Assembly (NCBI GenBank): GCA_947626135.1
Contig: CANQQZ010000002.1
Location: 1 to 64,000, forward strand
DNA: 64,000 nt
Direction of reading: 5' to 3'
Origin: an uncultured Clostridia bacterium
Lineage (GTDB): Bacteria; Bacillota; Clostridia; UBA1381
Shown one piece after another: positions 42,180 to 50,768 of the stretch; the stretch's first letter is position 1, and the number at the start of each line of letters is the position of its first letter. The notes under the pieces were generated by a model that did not search any database, had not been told where the DNA came from, and saw only the letters and a program-made list of their open reading frames with translations. Position numbers and translations under genes: made by a program.

Positions 42180-45100
42180 TTATTCTACGCTCCGCCGCTG
42201 CGGTTTTGATATGCCGGCGCACCATGCGGCGGTTACATACGCTATATCCGCGCCCCGGATCTCGCCCGCGTTTTCGGTAAACAGCCGCGAGCCGACCAAT
42301 ATGCCGTCCGCATTGTATGCCGCGGTTATTACCGGAATATCGCGCTTATTTTCAAGCTCTATCTTAACACCCGCGTCGGTTTTTTCCGCTGATTTTATGT
42401 CCGGTCCGCTGCCGCCCGTGTATATCCGCATTACCGTAAACGAATGCCCGGGGACGTCGCAGGTCATACCGTCGGACACGCTTATATACGACGTTTCGGG
42501 CGCGATTTTTTGCGGGGCATCAATGCTGTTGCTGTCTGTAAGCCCGCCTGTAATCTGCATAATCTGCGCCGCGCCGGATAAATCAAAGCCGCCGAACGTC
42601 AGCTTCACGCGCTGCTTATGCGCGTAGGGATTGGCGATTTTCACGATTATATCGCCCGTTTCCTCATCATAGGATACGGTCTGATAAATTTCCTCGGTAT
42701 TTTCCGAAACATCGCATTTAAGCGTATAATCGCCGCTGTTGTTCGAATAAAGGCTCTGGACGTAATACGTCGGCGAGCCGTAGCTTTGCGCATCGTCGAA
42801 CCATATCATATCCGGCGACCACTGCGTGTAGCCGAGCCGCGCGAACAGCGGCGCGTAGCACGCCATGTACACAACGTCGGCGTTTCGCTCCATCATCGTC
42901 ATATACGCCGCCTCGGAAAGCGCCGCCTCCCATGTGTTCGCCGCCGGGTCGTTGGGCTGATTTACGCGGCGCGACGCGTATTCGCCCGCGAACACCTTTA
43001 CCTCGCGCGGATATTCGTCATAGAAATGCGCGTTCTGATAAAACCAGTCGGGCGTTCTGTAATAATGCTCGTCAACCGCATACACGAAATTCGGATTCTC
43101 CGCCGTCTTTTCGCGGATCCAGTTCCATGCGGTGTTGTAATCGTTATCCTGCACACCGGGACCGGATGTGCCGATGAGCTTCATATCAGGGTACTTTTCA
43201 TGTATCGCCCTCTCGAACCGCTCATAGCGCGTGTGCCAGTCGTTTGCATCCGTCTGCCACTGCTCGTTGCCCACGCCCATTATTTCAAGATTGAACGGCT
43301 CGGGATGTCCCATTTCGGCGCGGATTTTACCGTATTCGGTATCTGCGCCGCCATTGGCGAACTCGATCAAATCGAGCGCGTCTTTAATATACTGCTCAAA
43401 ATCATCGCTGTCAACAGGCACCAGCTCGTTCGTCTGGTACTGACACGCCATTCCGGCATTCACGACGGGCACCGGCTTCGCGCCCAGATATTCGCACAGC
43501 AGGAAATATTCGTAGAAGCCCATACCGTATGTCTGGTTATAGTGCTTGTAGCCGTTGTCAATTTCGCCGTCCGCCATATGCAGCGACCAGCGGTTCCAGT
43601 TTTGCTTTCTCTCCTCAACCGGTCCTATGCTGTCCTTCCAGTTATAGCGATTGTCAAGGTCATAGCCCTCGATAACGCAGCCGCCGGGGAAACGCAAAAA
43701 TCCCGGATTTAACGCCTTGAGCTTTTCCGCCAGATCCCTGCGAAACACGCCCTCAACCGCGTCGGACGGCATACATGACACCATATCGAAATCAGCCGTT
43801 CCCGCGCCGTCAAGCGTTATCACAAAATCGGCATTGCGGACGGTCTTATCGACCGAAAGCACACCCTCGTATTTTGTCCACTCATCCGTAACCGCGCCGG
43901 TCAGCTTAACCTCGCCGGCGGACGCGTTTCCCAAATATACCTTCGCCGTTACGCCGCCGGTGTATTTATCGGATTTTGCATACAGGGAGACGTTATACTC
44001 CTTCCCCGCCTCCATGTAAACGCCGTCGTAAGCCTGATTTTTAAAGCCCTGATCCGCCGATGACGACGTAAACGACAGATAATGCGGATTGTTTTCATTA
44101 AGACCGCCCTTGTCCTTTGCTTCGAGCCTGCCGCCGTTATACGCGCTCCACGCATATAAGCCGTCGTAGTCATTGCCGAAGCCTTTCGTCGCCTCAAACG
44201 AGCGGTTCTCTATCATTTCCGCGTACAGACCGCCGTCGGCGGCATAGTTTATGTCCTCAAAAAACAGTCCGTACATACCGTCCTGAATATCGACGCCCTT
44301 TTCGTTTTTGATATTCAGCTCGTAATCATAGTAATCGTCAGCCTTCACAACAGCGCTGTAATCGCGTTTCAACGCCGTGCCGTCAAACATATACGACGCG
44401 GTGAGCGTAACAGGCTTTTTGCCGCTTTGCGGCACAATTATCTGCCCGTCGGACGTTATCGCGCTCTCATCCGAGCTTGACCAGGAAACGCTGTATTTTG
44501 CGTCGGTTGAGCCGGGCAAATCAAGCTTCGTATTTTCCGTAAGCTCTGACAAATCGCCCAGATCCGCGCTGTCAACCGCGAAATCGTATATTTTTATATC
44601 GTCGATCAAGCCCTTTGACCATTCGCCCTCGCCCCATGCCGCGTGACCGATGTATGTCACCGGATCATCGTCGAGCATTTGAGAGAGCGTGAAATCATAC
44701 GTCTTTTCCGACACGAAATTCCCGTCTATGTAGAGCGCGGTCTTATCCTTGCTTATCACTACCGCCACGTCCTGCCAGACGCCCTGCTCGTACATATACG
44801 ACGGCACCTCCGGACGCGAGCCGCTGTTATTGTAACGCTCCGCGCTGATATTTGAACCGTTGTCAAGAATTCCCAGATAATGCTCGGAATTGTATACCTG
44901 CGGTGTGTCGTCCGGCGCGGCGAAGAACCACCACGACGTTACCGGCTGCGCCTGCTTGCGGAACGTTATTGTGATCTCGTCCTTCCCCGCCAGCAGCGGC
45001 GTACCGTCCTCGTTCGTGAGTATTAGATAATTTCCGCGCTTATCGCCCGTTCTCGCGGCGTAGCCGCCGTTCCCGTCCGGCTCATAGCCCGTGACGCCCA

Positions 45101-45254
45101 TTTCCTGCGCGCGTCCGACCGACGCCTCGCACGATTGGTTATTAAAGTCAAGCTCAAAAATTAATCCGTTATCCTCCGCGTTCACCGTCATCGCTCCGAA
45201 TGCGCCGGCGCATAGTACAGCCGACAACGCGGCGCTTATAATCCGTTTGAGCAT
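42180..45254 (-). CDS. Secreted alpha-L-arabinofuranosidase, family GH51
   Basis: The enzyme removes L-arabinose from arabinan or arabinoxylan side chains. The 1024-residue protein starts with a signal peptide (1-26), then a LamG-like jelly-roll (about 30-230) and a short Ig-like segment (about 235-305). The catalytic part begins with GMYGLFFEDINYAADGGLYAEMIENRSFE. Within it a carbohydrate-binding jelly-roll (about 370-500) precedes the (beta/alpha)8 barrel. The acid/base Glu lies in GVGNEQW near residue 661 and the nucleophile Glu in FAGEYAS near residue 757. The last 80 residues resemble the C-terminal module of the PL11 lyase. It probably acts with that lyase on pectin hairy regions. Confidence 0.93.
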   Translation of the reverse strand: MLKRIISAALSAVLCAGAFGAMTVNAEDNGLIFELDFNNQSCEASVGRAQEMGVTGYEPDGNGGYAARTGDKRGNYLILTNEDGTPLLAGKDEITITFRKQAQPVTSWWFFAAPDDTPQVYNSEHYLGILDNGSNISAERYNNSGSRPEVPSYMYEQGVWQDVAVVISKDKTALYIDGNFVSEKTYDFTLSQMLDDDPVTYIGHAAWGEGEWSKGLIDDIKIYDFAVDSADLGDLSELTENTKLDLPGSTDAKYSVSWSSSDESAITSDGQIIVPQSGKKPVTLTASYMFDGTALKRDYSAVVKADDYYDYELNIKNEKGVDIQDGMYGLFFEDINYAADGGLYAEMIENRSFEATKGFGNDYDGLYAWSAYNGGRLEAKDKGGLNENNPHYLSFTSSSADQGFKNQAYDGVYMEAGKEYNVSLYAKSDKYTGGVTAKVYLGNASAGEVKLTGAVTDEWTKYEGVLSVDKTVRNADFVITLDGAGTADFDMVSCMPSDAVEGVFRRDLAEKLKALNPGFLRFPGGCVIEGYDLDNRYNWKDSIGPVEERKQNWNRWSLHMADGEIDNGYKHYNQTYGMGFYEYFLLCEYLGAKPVPVVNAGMACQYQTNELVPVDSDDFEQYIKDALDLIEFANGGADTEYGKIRAEMGHPEPFNLEIMGVGNEQWQTDANDWHTRYERFERAIHEKYPDMKLIGTSGPGVQDNDYNTAWNWIREKTAENPNFVYAVDEHYYRTPDWFYQNAHFYDEYPREVKVFAGEYASRRVNQPNDPAANTWEAALSEAAYMTMMERNADVVYMACYAPLFARLGYTQWSPDMIWFDDAQSYGSPTYYVQSLYSNNSGDYTLKCDVSENTEEIYQTVSYDEETGDIIVKIANPYAHKQRVKLTFGGFDLSGAAQIMQITGGLTDSNSIDAPQKIAPETSYISVSDGMTCDVPGHSFTVMRIYTGGSGPDIKSAEKTDAGVKIELENKRDIPVITAAYNADGILVGSRLFTENAGEIRGADIAYVTAAWCAGISKPQRRSVE

Positions 45255-45290
45255 ATATTTCCCTCCGTTCTTTTTGATTTCAATAAGCTT

Positions 45291-45319
45291 ATTTTATCAT
45301 AAATTTATCAATTAGGCAA
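45291..45319 (-). promoter_or_regulatory. Promoter of the GH51-fumarase beta unit
   Basis: Minus strand TTGCCT and TAAAAT are separated by 17 bases, 37 bases before the GH51 ATG; CGGAGGGAAA is the ribosome binding site. Confidence 0.5.
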
Positions 45320-45444
45320 TAAATTTATTCGACGCGCCGGCATTCCGTTTTTGAACCGTTCCGTTTTTATTCCCGTTTTCATGCATATTTCCGTTATTTT
45401 CGCAGCAAAATAAATATATATTTTATATATTGGGAGTGAATATT

Positions 45445-46113
45445 ATGTTTAAACACGAAAAAAATTTATTTCATCCGGTAAAGGTTGAACGTCCCAATCC
45501 GCAGTACGCCGCGCTGATGCAAGAGCAGCTGGGCGGCGCAAACGGCGAGTTAAAAGCGGCGCTGCAATATCTTTCGCAGAGCTTCCGCATAAAGGATCCG
45601 GAAATAAAGGATTTGTTCATGGATATCGCCGCTGAGGAGCTCAGCCATATGGAAATGGTATCGGAAACGATTAATCTGCTGAACGGGCACGACGTAAATT
45701 ATAAAAAAACCGGCGTCGGCGAAATCCAGACGCATGTGCTTACGGGATTGAATCCCGCGCTGACGAATGCCTCAGGCTATTCCTGGACCGCCGATTATGT
45801 AAGCGTTACCGGCGATTTGTGCGCGGACCTGCTTTCTAATATCGCATCCGAGCAGCGAGCCAAGGTAGTGTACGAATATCTTTATCGTCAGATCGACGAC
45901 CGTTATGTTAAGGAAACAATAGACTTTCTGTTAAACCGCGAGGAGGCGCACAATGCCATGTTCCGCGAGGCGTTCAACAAGGTCCAGCGCACCGGCTCCG
46001 ACCGTGATTTCGGCACAACAAAGGCGGCGAAAATGTATTTCAGCCTGTCTGAGCCGTCCCCAGAAAACAATCCGTTTAAAAACTCGGAATTTAAGCATCC
46101 GGCGTTCAATTGA
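45445..46113 (+). CDS. Manganese catalase family protein (CotJC-like)
   Basis: The 222-residue four-helix bundle protein carries the dimanganese ligands seen in Mn catalases: Glu in ANGELKAALQYL, Glu and His in AAEELSHMEMV, Glu in NIASEQRAKVVYEYLY and Glu/His in NREEAHNAMF. It begins MFKHEKNLFHPVKVERPNPQYA, typical of the spore-coat CotJC subgroup. It may break down hydrogen peroxide in spores or vegetative cells. ATG 45445 follows GGGAGTGAATATT. The cotJA/cotJB partners found in bacilli are absent. No sigma-A promoter is obvious, so a sporulation sigma factor may read it. Confidence 0.88.
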   Translation: MFKHEKNLFHPVKVERPNPQYAALMQEQLGGANGELKAALQYLSQSFRIKDPEIKDLFMDIAAEELSHMEMVSETINLLNGHDVNYKKTGVGEIQTHVLTGLNPALTNASGYSWTADYVSVTGDLCADLLSNIASEQRAKVVYEYLYRQIDDRYVKETIDFLLNREEAHNAMFREAFNKVQRTGSDRDFGTTKAAKMYFSLSEPSPENNPFKNSEFKHPAFN

Positions 46114-46118
46114 GCATT

Positions 46119-46153
46119 ATACCGCATTCCCGCAGAGGAATGCGGTATTTTTG
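46119..46153 (+). terminator. Terminator after the Mn catalase gene
   Basis: ATACCGCATTCC pairs perfectly with GGAATGCGGTAT across a 6-base loop, followed by TTTTTG. Confidence 0.9.
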
Positions 46154-46180
46154 TCTGCGCCCGGGAAATGTGTATTATTC

Positions 46181-46209
46181 TTGACACCCATAGTATTTTC
46201 TGTTATAAT
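46181..46209 (+). promoter_or_regulatory. Consensus promoter of the tRNA-Leu gene
   Basis: Perfect TTGACA (46181-46186) and TATAAT (46204-46209) with a 17-base spacer, 11 bases ahead of the tRNA. Confidence 0.88.
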
Positions 46210-46219
46210 GTCGTTAATT

Positions 46220-46303
46220 GCGGATGTGGCGGAACTGGCAGACGCGCCGGCCTTAGGAGCCGGTGTCCCCGACGTGCAGGTTCAAGTCCTGTCATCCGCA
46301 CCA
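46220..46303 (+). tRNA. tRNA-Leu (anticodon UAG)
   Basis: 84 bases including an encoded CCA. The acceptor stem GCGGATG pairs with CATCCGC. The anticodon stem CCGGC/GCCGG holds the loop CTTAGGA with anticodon TAG, the variable arm is long as expected for leucine, and the T loop is GTTCAAGTC. Chromosomal 3' flanks show no attachment-site duplication. Confidence 0.95.
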
Positions 46304-46425
46304 GTGCGCTGCGGACGATATATCGTTCGCAGCTGTTTTTATGCAAACGTTCATTTCTATCCGGCGCGCCGCGTCAATTTTCGCATAATGTCATACCGTC
46401 CCGATTGCAACATCTCTGCCCGGGC

Positions 46426-46454
46426 TTGACATTTTTTAAATTACGGAGTATTAT
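46426..46454 (+). promoter_or_regulatory. Promoter of the ABC permease/ATPase pair
   Basis: TTGACA (46426-46431) and TATTAT (46449-46454), 17 bases apart, 32 bases before the ATG. Confidence 0.7.
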
Positions 46455-46486
46455 ATATATCGTAAAAACAATGGTAGGAGAGAACA

Positions 46487-47392
46487 ATGGTACTTGTATT
46501 AGGTTCGCTTGAGCTCGGTATTATCTACGGGCTCCTGGCGCTTGGCATATTTATAACATTCAGGATACTTAACATTCCGGATCTGACCTGCGAGGGCAGC
46601 TTTACGCTGGGACTTGCCGTTTCCGCGGCGCTCTCGTGTTCGGGTCATCCGTACATAGGCATCATCGCCGGAATTATCGGAGGCATGGCTGCCGGAGGGA
46701 TCACGGGATTTTTACAGACGCGATGCAAAATACACCCCATTCTGGCGGGAATACTCGTCATGAGCGGGCTGTATCCCATTAATCTGCTTATACTCGGCGG
46801 CAGTCCCAATCTCGCACTTATAGACAGTCAGACAATTTTCAAAGACGCCGCCGCGGCAATGCCTTTTCTCGGAGACGACGGTACAAAAATTGCCGTTTCC
46901 CTTATAATAACGGTGATCGCGGCAGCGGTTCTCGCGATGTTCTTTAAAACGCATACCGGTCTTGCTGTACGGGCAACGGGAGATAACGAGGATATGGTCC
47001 GCGCCTCGTCAATTAACGCGGACAAAATGAAGGTTCTCGCTCTCGCCGCCGGCAACGGAGTTATCGCTCTGTGCGGCGCGGTCATTACGCAGTATCAGAA
47101 TTACGCGGACATAAACTCCGGCGCGGGCACTCTTGTGCTGGGGCTCGCCTCGGTTATCATAGGCGAGGTTATAATTTTCCGCCGCGACCTTACTCTTTCA
47201 CTCGCGGCGGCTGTAATAGGCTCGATCGTATACAGGTTTATTATAGCGCTCGCCATGAAGCTGCCGTTTTTTGATTCGAGCTATTTAAAGCTCGTTTCCG
47301 CCGTGATCGTCGCGATTGCCCTTTCCATTCCCGCCATCAAGGACCGCGCGGCGCTTATGAAAGTGAAAAGGGAGGGTGAAAAAAATGCTTGA
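46487..47392 (+). CDS. ABC transporter permease, TrpY/LivH-like
   Basis: The 301-residue membrane protein has about nine hydrophobic segments and the branched-chain-permease-like pattern (ALGIFITFRILNIPDLTCEGSFTLG, RATGDNEDMVRASSINADKMK, GLASVIIGEVI). It matches the family annotated as putative tryptophan/tyrosine transport permeases in Firmicutes. AGGAGAGAACA precedes the ATG. It overlaps the ATPase gene by 8 bases. The usual third gene, a lipoprotein substrate-binding component, is missing on both sides, so the substrate cannot be stated. Confidence 0.85.
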   Translation: MVLVLGSLELGIIYGLLALGIFITFRILNIPDLTCEGSFTLGLAVSAALSCSGHPYIGIIAGIIGGMAAGGITGFLQTRCKIHPILAGILVMSGLYPINLLILGGSPNLALIDSQTIFKDAAAAMPFLGDDGTKIAVSLIITVIAAAVLAMFFKTHTGLAVRATGDNEDMVRASSINADKMKVLALAAGNGVIALCGAVITQYQNYADINSGAGTLVLGLASVIIGEVIIFRRDLTLSLAAAVIGSIVYRFIIALAMKLPFFDSSYLKLVSAVIVAIALSIPAIKDRAALMKVKREGEKNA

Positions 47393-48185
47393 AATAAAAA
47401 ACCTTACAAAGGTATTCGCTAAGGATACCGTTAATGAGCACACCGCTCTCGACAACCTCTCCCTCAGTCTCGACAAGGGGGAGTTCGTCACGATCGTAGG
47501 CTCTAACGGCGCCGGCAAAAGTACGCTTTTTAACGCCGTATGCGGTACGTTTTTCGCGGACAGCGGGAGGATCACCCTTGACGGAGAAGATATAACATAT
47601 ATGCCGGAGCATAAACGCTCCAAAATGATCGGACGCGTATTTCAGGATCCTATGAAAGGAACCTCTCCCAATCTGACGATAGAGGAAAATATCGCGCTTG
47701 CATACTCGCGCGCGAAACACGGTCCGCTAGGATTCGCGCTGAACAGACGCGATATGGCGCTGTTTCGCGAAGCGCTCTCGGATTTTGACATGGGACTCGA
47801 GAACCGGATGAAAACAAAGGTAGGGCTTTTAAGCGGCGGACAGCGCCAGGTGGTAACACTGCTGATGTGCACTATCGTTCCGCCGAAGCTTTTGCTGCTT
47901 GACGAGCATACCGCAGCGCTTGACCCCGCAACCTCAGGCAAAATTATGGACATCACCAATAATATAGTGAACAAAAATGCTCTGACGACGCTTATGATAA
48001 CGCACAATATAAACTCCGCCCTCAAAACAGGTACTCGCACGATTATGATGGACAGCGGACGGATCATACTTGACATTTCCGGAGACGAACGCGGAAAAAT
48101 GAGTCTAAATGAGCTTTTGGAGCTGTATTCGCAAAGAAGCAATAAGGTATTCGACAATGACAGAATGCTTCTCGGCGACAATTAA
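47385..48185 (+). CDS. ABC transporter ATP-binding protein
   Basis: The 266-residue ATPase partners the preceding permease. Walker A is GSNGAGKST, the signature LSGGQRQ, Walker B LLLLDEHTAALD and the switch His in ITHNINSAL. ATG 47385 was chosen over a GTG at 47376 because GGGAGGGTG sits at the right distance. The His in LLDEHTAALD is characteristic of this amino-acid-type subgroup. A bidirectional terminator follows immediately. Confidence 0.9.
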   Translation: MLEIKNLTKVFAKDTVNEHTALDNLSLSLDKGEFVTIVGSNGAGKSTLFNAVCGTFFADSGRITLDGEDITYMPEHKRSKMIGRVFQDPMKGTSPNLTIEENIALAYSRAKHGPLGFALNRRDMALFREALSDFDMGLENRMKTKVGLLSGGQRQVVTLLMCTIVPPKLLLLDEHTAALDPATSGKIMDITNNIVNKNALTTLMITHNINSALKTGTRTIMMDSGRIILDISGDERGKMSLNELLELYSQRSNKVFDNDRMLLGDN

Positions 48186-48209
48186 AAAGCGGGAATCCCC
48201 GCTTTTTTT
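48183..48209. terminator. Bidirectional terminator, ABC ATPase and mntP
   Basis: AAAAAGCGGG pairs with CCCGCTTTTT around AATC. It overlaps the ABC ATPase stop and ends 3 bases before the mntP stop. Confidence 0.88.
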
Positions 48210-48211
48210 AT

Positions 48212-48760
48212 TTATAAAACCGCTTCAATCAAAGATTTTACAGCTATTATTATTAACGCCGCGCCTCCGGCAAGCTCCGCCGGGAACGGAAGCAGCCGGC
48301 GCGTAAATTTTCCTATGCATAATCCCGCCGCCGAAAGCAACGCAGCCGCGGCGCCTATCACAGCCGCCGCGGACAGCACATCGCAGTCCGCCGCCCTTAT
48401 CGATACGCCCGCCGCGAGCGCATCCACCGATGTGGCAAACGCGAGCAGCAGGACCTCCGTATTTTTAAACGGATTTGGCGACAAGCCCGATCCACCGCGC
48501 GAATCCACCATCATTTTTACGCCCAGAAACGACAGAACGACAAACGTGATAAACGGCGCGAACCTCCGCGTATAATTCACAAAAAGCAATGCCGCTCCGT
48601 TCCCCGCAACAGGCATAAAAAACTGAAACGCGCCGAACAAAAATGACATTTTCGCGGCGTTTTTGAATGTGCAGTTTTCATTCATGCCGGCGCTTACCGA
48701 TACGGAAAACGCGTCCATCGCGAGAGCTGCCGCAAGCGCGAATATTTCAAACCGTGTCAT
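48212..48760 (-). CDS. mntP: Manganese efflux pump MntP-like
   Basis: MntP-family proteins export Mn(II) across the cytoplasmic membrane. The 182-residue protein has six predicted membrane helices in two homologous halves, each with the conserved Asp motif: AMDAFSVSVSAG and TSVDALAAGVS. ATG 48760 follows GAGGTGACGTAT; a GTG 9 bases upstream overlaps that site and is rejected. No yybP-ykoY (Mn riboswitch) fold is evident in the short leader. It is the last gene of a minus-strand run with the transaldolase and SCP2 genes, though a hairpin separates it from them. Confidence 0.85.
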   Translation of the reverse strand: MTRFEIFALAAALAMDAFSVSVSAGMNENCTFKNAAKMSFLFGAFQFFMPVAGNGAALLFVNYTRRFAPFITFVVLSFLGVKMMVDSRGGSGLSPNPFKNTEVLLLAFATSVDALAAGVSIRAADCDVLSAAAVIGAAAALLSAAGLCIGKFTRRLLPFPAELAGGAALIIIAVKSLIEAVL

Positions 48761-48830
48761 ATACGTCACCTCAAATAATGTATATGCCGGTATGAATTAT
48801 AAAATCCCGGTGTTTTTACGCGCGCACCGC

Positions 48831-48857
48831 AAAAAAAGAGGCGTTCGCCCCTTTTAT
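48831..48857 (-). terminator. Hairpin after the transaldolase gene
   Basis: On the minus strand GGGGC and GCCTC (one G-U pair) form a short stem flanked by AAAA and TTTTTTT, 9 bases past the transaldolase stop. Confidence 0.6.
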
Positions 48858-48865
48858 ATCCGTTT

Positions 48866-49513
48866 TTATTTTTTGGGAACCGTCTCCCAATCCTTTAAAA
48901 AGCGATCGATACCCGAATTTGTAAGCGGGTGATGAAGCATCTGCTCAAGCACCTTAAACGGAACCGTCGCAATATTACAGCCGGCGCGCGCCGCATCGAT
49001 AACATGGATCGGATGCCTTATGCTCGCCGCTATAATTTCCGTTGATATATCATGAATTTTAAAGATATCCGCAATCTCTTCAATCAAAATCATGCCGTTT
49101 GAACCAACATCGTCAAGTCTGCCCAGGAACGGGCTTACATACGTCGCGCCCGCGCGCGCCGCCAGCAGCGCCTGAGCCGCCGAGAATACAAGCGTGACAT
49201 TGGTTTTTATTCCCTTAGCGCTAAGCACCTTGACCGCTTTAAGACCCTCTTCGCACATAGGGATTTTTATAACTATATTTTTGCTGATACCGGCGAGAGG
49301 AAGAGCCTCCTCAACCATCTTGTTAGCCTCAAGCGAAATAACCTCGGCGCTTATAGGACCGTTAACAATCGTTGTGATTTCCTTAACGACCTCAACAAAA
49401 TCTCTGCCCTCTTTTGCGATAAGCGAGGGATTCGTCGTTACGCCGCAGATAATCCCCATATCGTTGGCGCGTCTTATCTCGTCAACATTGGCTGTATCCA
49501 CGAATAATTTCAT
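48866..49513 (-). CDS. tal: Small transaldolase / fructose-6-phosphate aldolase family
   Basis: These proteins carry out transaldolase or FSA-type aldol reactions in the pentose phosphate pathway via a Schiff-base lysine. The 215-residue TIM barrel opens [36 protein letters not shown], has the Schiff-base Lys in IVIKIPM and ends with [28 protein letters not shown]. Length fits the short TalC/Fsa group; whether it is transaldolase or FSA cannot be settled from motifs alone. GGGAGGCATAAGTT precedes the ATG. It lies 18 bases after the SCP2-like gene. Confidence 0.92.
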   Translation of the reverse strand: MKLFVDTANVDEIRRANDMGIICGVTTNPSLIAKEGRDFVEVVKEITTIVNGPISAEVISLEANKMVEEALPLAGISKNIVIKIPMCEEGLKAVKVLSAKGIKTNVTLVFSAAQALLAARAGATYVSPFLGRLDDVGSNGMILIEEIADIFKIHDISTEIIAASIRHPIHVIDAARAGCNIATVPFKVLEQMLHHPLTNSGIDRFLKDWETVPKK

Positions 49514-49531
49514 AACTTATGCCTCCCGAAT

Positions 49532-50041
49532 TTATTTCGATGTTTTCTTTGCTGTTCTCTTTGCTGTCTTTACTGCTTTCTTCGCGGGCTCTTTCTTTGC
49601 GGGAGCCGCCTTCTTTGCCGTTTCCTTGGCAGCCGGAGCCACCTTCTTTGCGGGAGCCGCCTTCTTTACGGGAGCTTCCTTCTTTGCGGGAGCCGTTTTC
49701 TTTACCGAAGCTTCCTTTTTTACCGTTTTAAGAACAGCCTTAAGCGAGTCAATCACCGATACGTCACCTTTGATCGAAGCGCCGCCGTCAACCACCTTAT
49801 CGATGCTCTTTCTTCCCGCAATCAGCGCGAGCAAATCCGATTTTGAAATATCGAGCATAGCATTGTTGTCCTTATAATCGTATGGCTCCACCGCCAAAAC
49901 GCCGTCCTTGACCGCGGCATAGAACGTACCGCCGCAATCCTCGTCGGACATGGTTATCTGAAGCGCAAAATCGCCGACTCCTTTTGCGTCCGCACCGTCA
50001 AACTTTTTCTTAATTGATTCAAAAGCCTTCTCAAATGTCAT
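49532..50041 (-). CDS. SCP2 sterol-carrier-like domain with histone-like Lys/Ala tail
   Basis: The 169-residue protein has an N-terminal SCP2 fold (about 1-108: FALQITMSDEDCGGTFYAAVKDG and LLALIAGRKSIDKVVDGGASIKGD) that normally binds a lipid or acyl ligand. About 60 residues made of KKAAPAKK-like repeats follow, resembling histone H1 tails and HU-type extensions. Such tails bind nucleic acids or acidic polymers. The combination suggests a lipid-binding domain tethered to DNA, RNA or wall polymers; which of these is unknown. GGAAGGAGGAAAT precedes the ATG. It has its own strong promoter and precedes the transaldolase. Confidence 0.75.
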   Translation of the reverse strand: MTFEKAFESIKKKFDGADAKGVGDFALQITMSDEDCGGTFYAAVKDGVLAVEPYDYKDNNAMLDISKSDLLALIAGRKSIDKVVDGGASIKGDVSVIDSLKAVLKTVKKEASVKKTAPAKKEAPVKKAAPAKKVAPAAKETAKKAAPAKKEPAKKAVKTAKRTAKKTSK

Positions 50042-50109
50042 TTTTTTATTTCCTCCTTCCGTAGGATCAAAAATACTTTTAAATTAAGTTTTTTTAAACT
50101 TCATTATAT

Positions 50110-50138
50110 AGTATATACCATTTTTATAAATCTGTCAA
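50110..50138 (-). promoter_or_regulatory. Promoter of the SCP2-transaldolase unit
   Basis: Minus strand TTGACA and TATACT with a 17-base spacer, 68 bases before the ATG. The rest of the 50042-50426 gap holds no gene. Confidence 0.75.
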
Positions 50139-50359
50139 ATAAATATTTGCCAAAGTGAGCGCGATATTCCATTTATTGTATACTTGCCCTAAAAAAACGC
50201 GGTTTTAAGCCGTTCTTTTGTTCTAAATTGCAGTTAAAACCTCATTGATCCGCCGTTTGCTTTTATTTGTCTCCTCAAATTTTAACGCCGGAATCCTTTA
50301 ACCGGTGCGCCGCGGAAACTATTTTTTTATTATTTTCAGAAAAATTTTCATGTTTTAAT

Positions 50360-50388
50360 TGAAAATTATCGTTAAATGTGTTATAATT
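50360..50388 (+). promoter_or_regulatory. Promoter of the small-protein cluster
   Basis: TTGAAA (50360-50365) and TATAAT (50383-50388) with a 17-base spacer, 38 bases before the ATG at 50427. Confidence 0.75.
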
Positions 50389-50426
50389 AAGAAAATATGT
50401 ATGCAAAAACGGAAAGGAGGATTATA

Positions 50427-50717
50427 ATGGCTGCGGCTAAAAAGAAAAAGATCCTGACATACAAGGGCAAACCGCTTATCCGGTGCGGCGACAGGATTTA
50501 TTACGGAAACCTTGAAGACAAATATATTCTTGCGCTCGACATAAAGGAATCAAAGGATGTAAACGGCTCCCGCAAATCGACAAAGGTCAAAATACAGGTT
50601 ATGGATAACACCGGCGAGCTCGGCAAAGGACAGGTATTCAGAACCGCCGAGCGCGATAATCTCTACAAAGCGATAGACATCGGCGAATGGTGGCTCCAGG
50701 ACGCGCTTTCTATGTAA
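50427..50717 (+). CDS. Small conserved-looking protein of unknown function
   Basis: I do not recognise this 96-residue protein. It begins with a basic stretch (MAAAKKKKILTYKGKPLIRCGDRIYYG), then alternating polar and hydrophobic strands (YILALDIKESKDV, STKVKIQVMDNT) and a helical C terminus (DNLYKAIDIGEWWLQDAL). The pattern suggests a small beta-barrel cytoplasmic protein. AAAGGAGGATTATA gives a strong ribosome binding site at ATG 50427. It begins a run of three small genes of unknown role with one promoter. Confidence 0.7.
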   Translation: MAAAKKKKILTYKGKPLIRCGDRIYYGNLEDKYILALDIKESKDVNGSRKSTKVKIQVMDNTGELGKGQVFRTAERDNLYKAIDIGEWWLQDALSM

Positions 50718-50768
50718 ATTAAAACGTCAAGTTTTAAATTATAATTTTATGAACGGAGGAAAACAACA

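Noticed and set aside
42618-43712. Long open frame of 364 codons opposite the GH51 gene
   Set aside because: Composition rich in Arg, His and Val is the antisense image of the GC-biased GH51 coding sequence; no motif supports it.
46220-46486. tRNA-Leu as an integration site for a mobile island
   Set aside because: No integrase gene and no repeat of the tRNA 3' end were seen nearby.
46168-46512. Open frames running through the tRNA-Leu gene
   Set aside because: They overlap a complete tRNA with its own promoter and show no coding signal.
48761-48865. Manganese riboswitch (yybP-ykoY) ahead of mntP
   Set aside because: The leader is only about 100 bases and shows no recognisable paired elements of that class; it contains the transaldolase hairpin instead.
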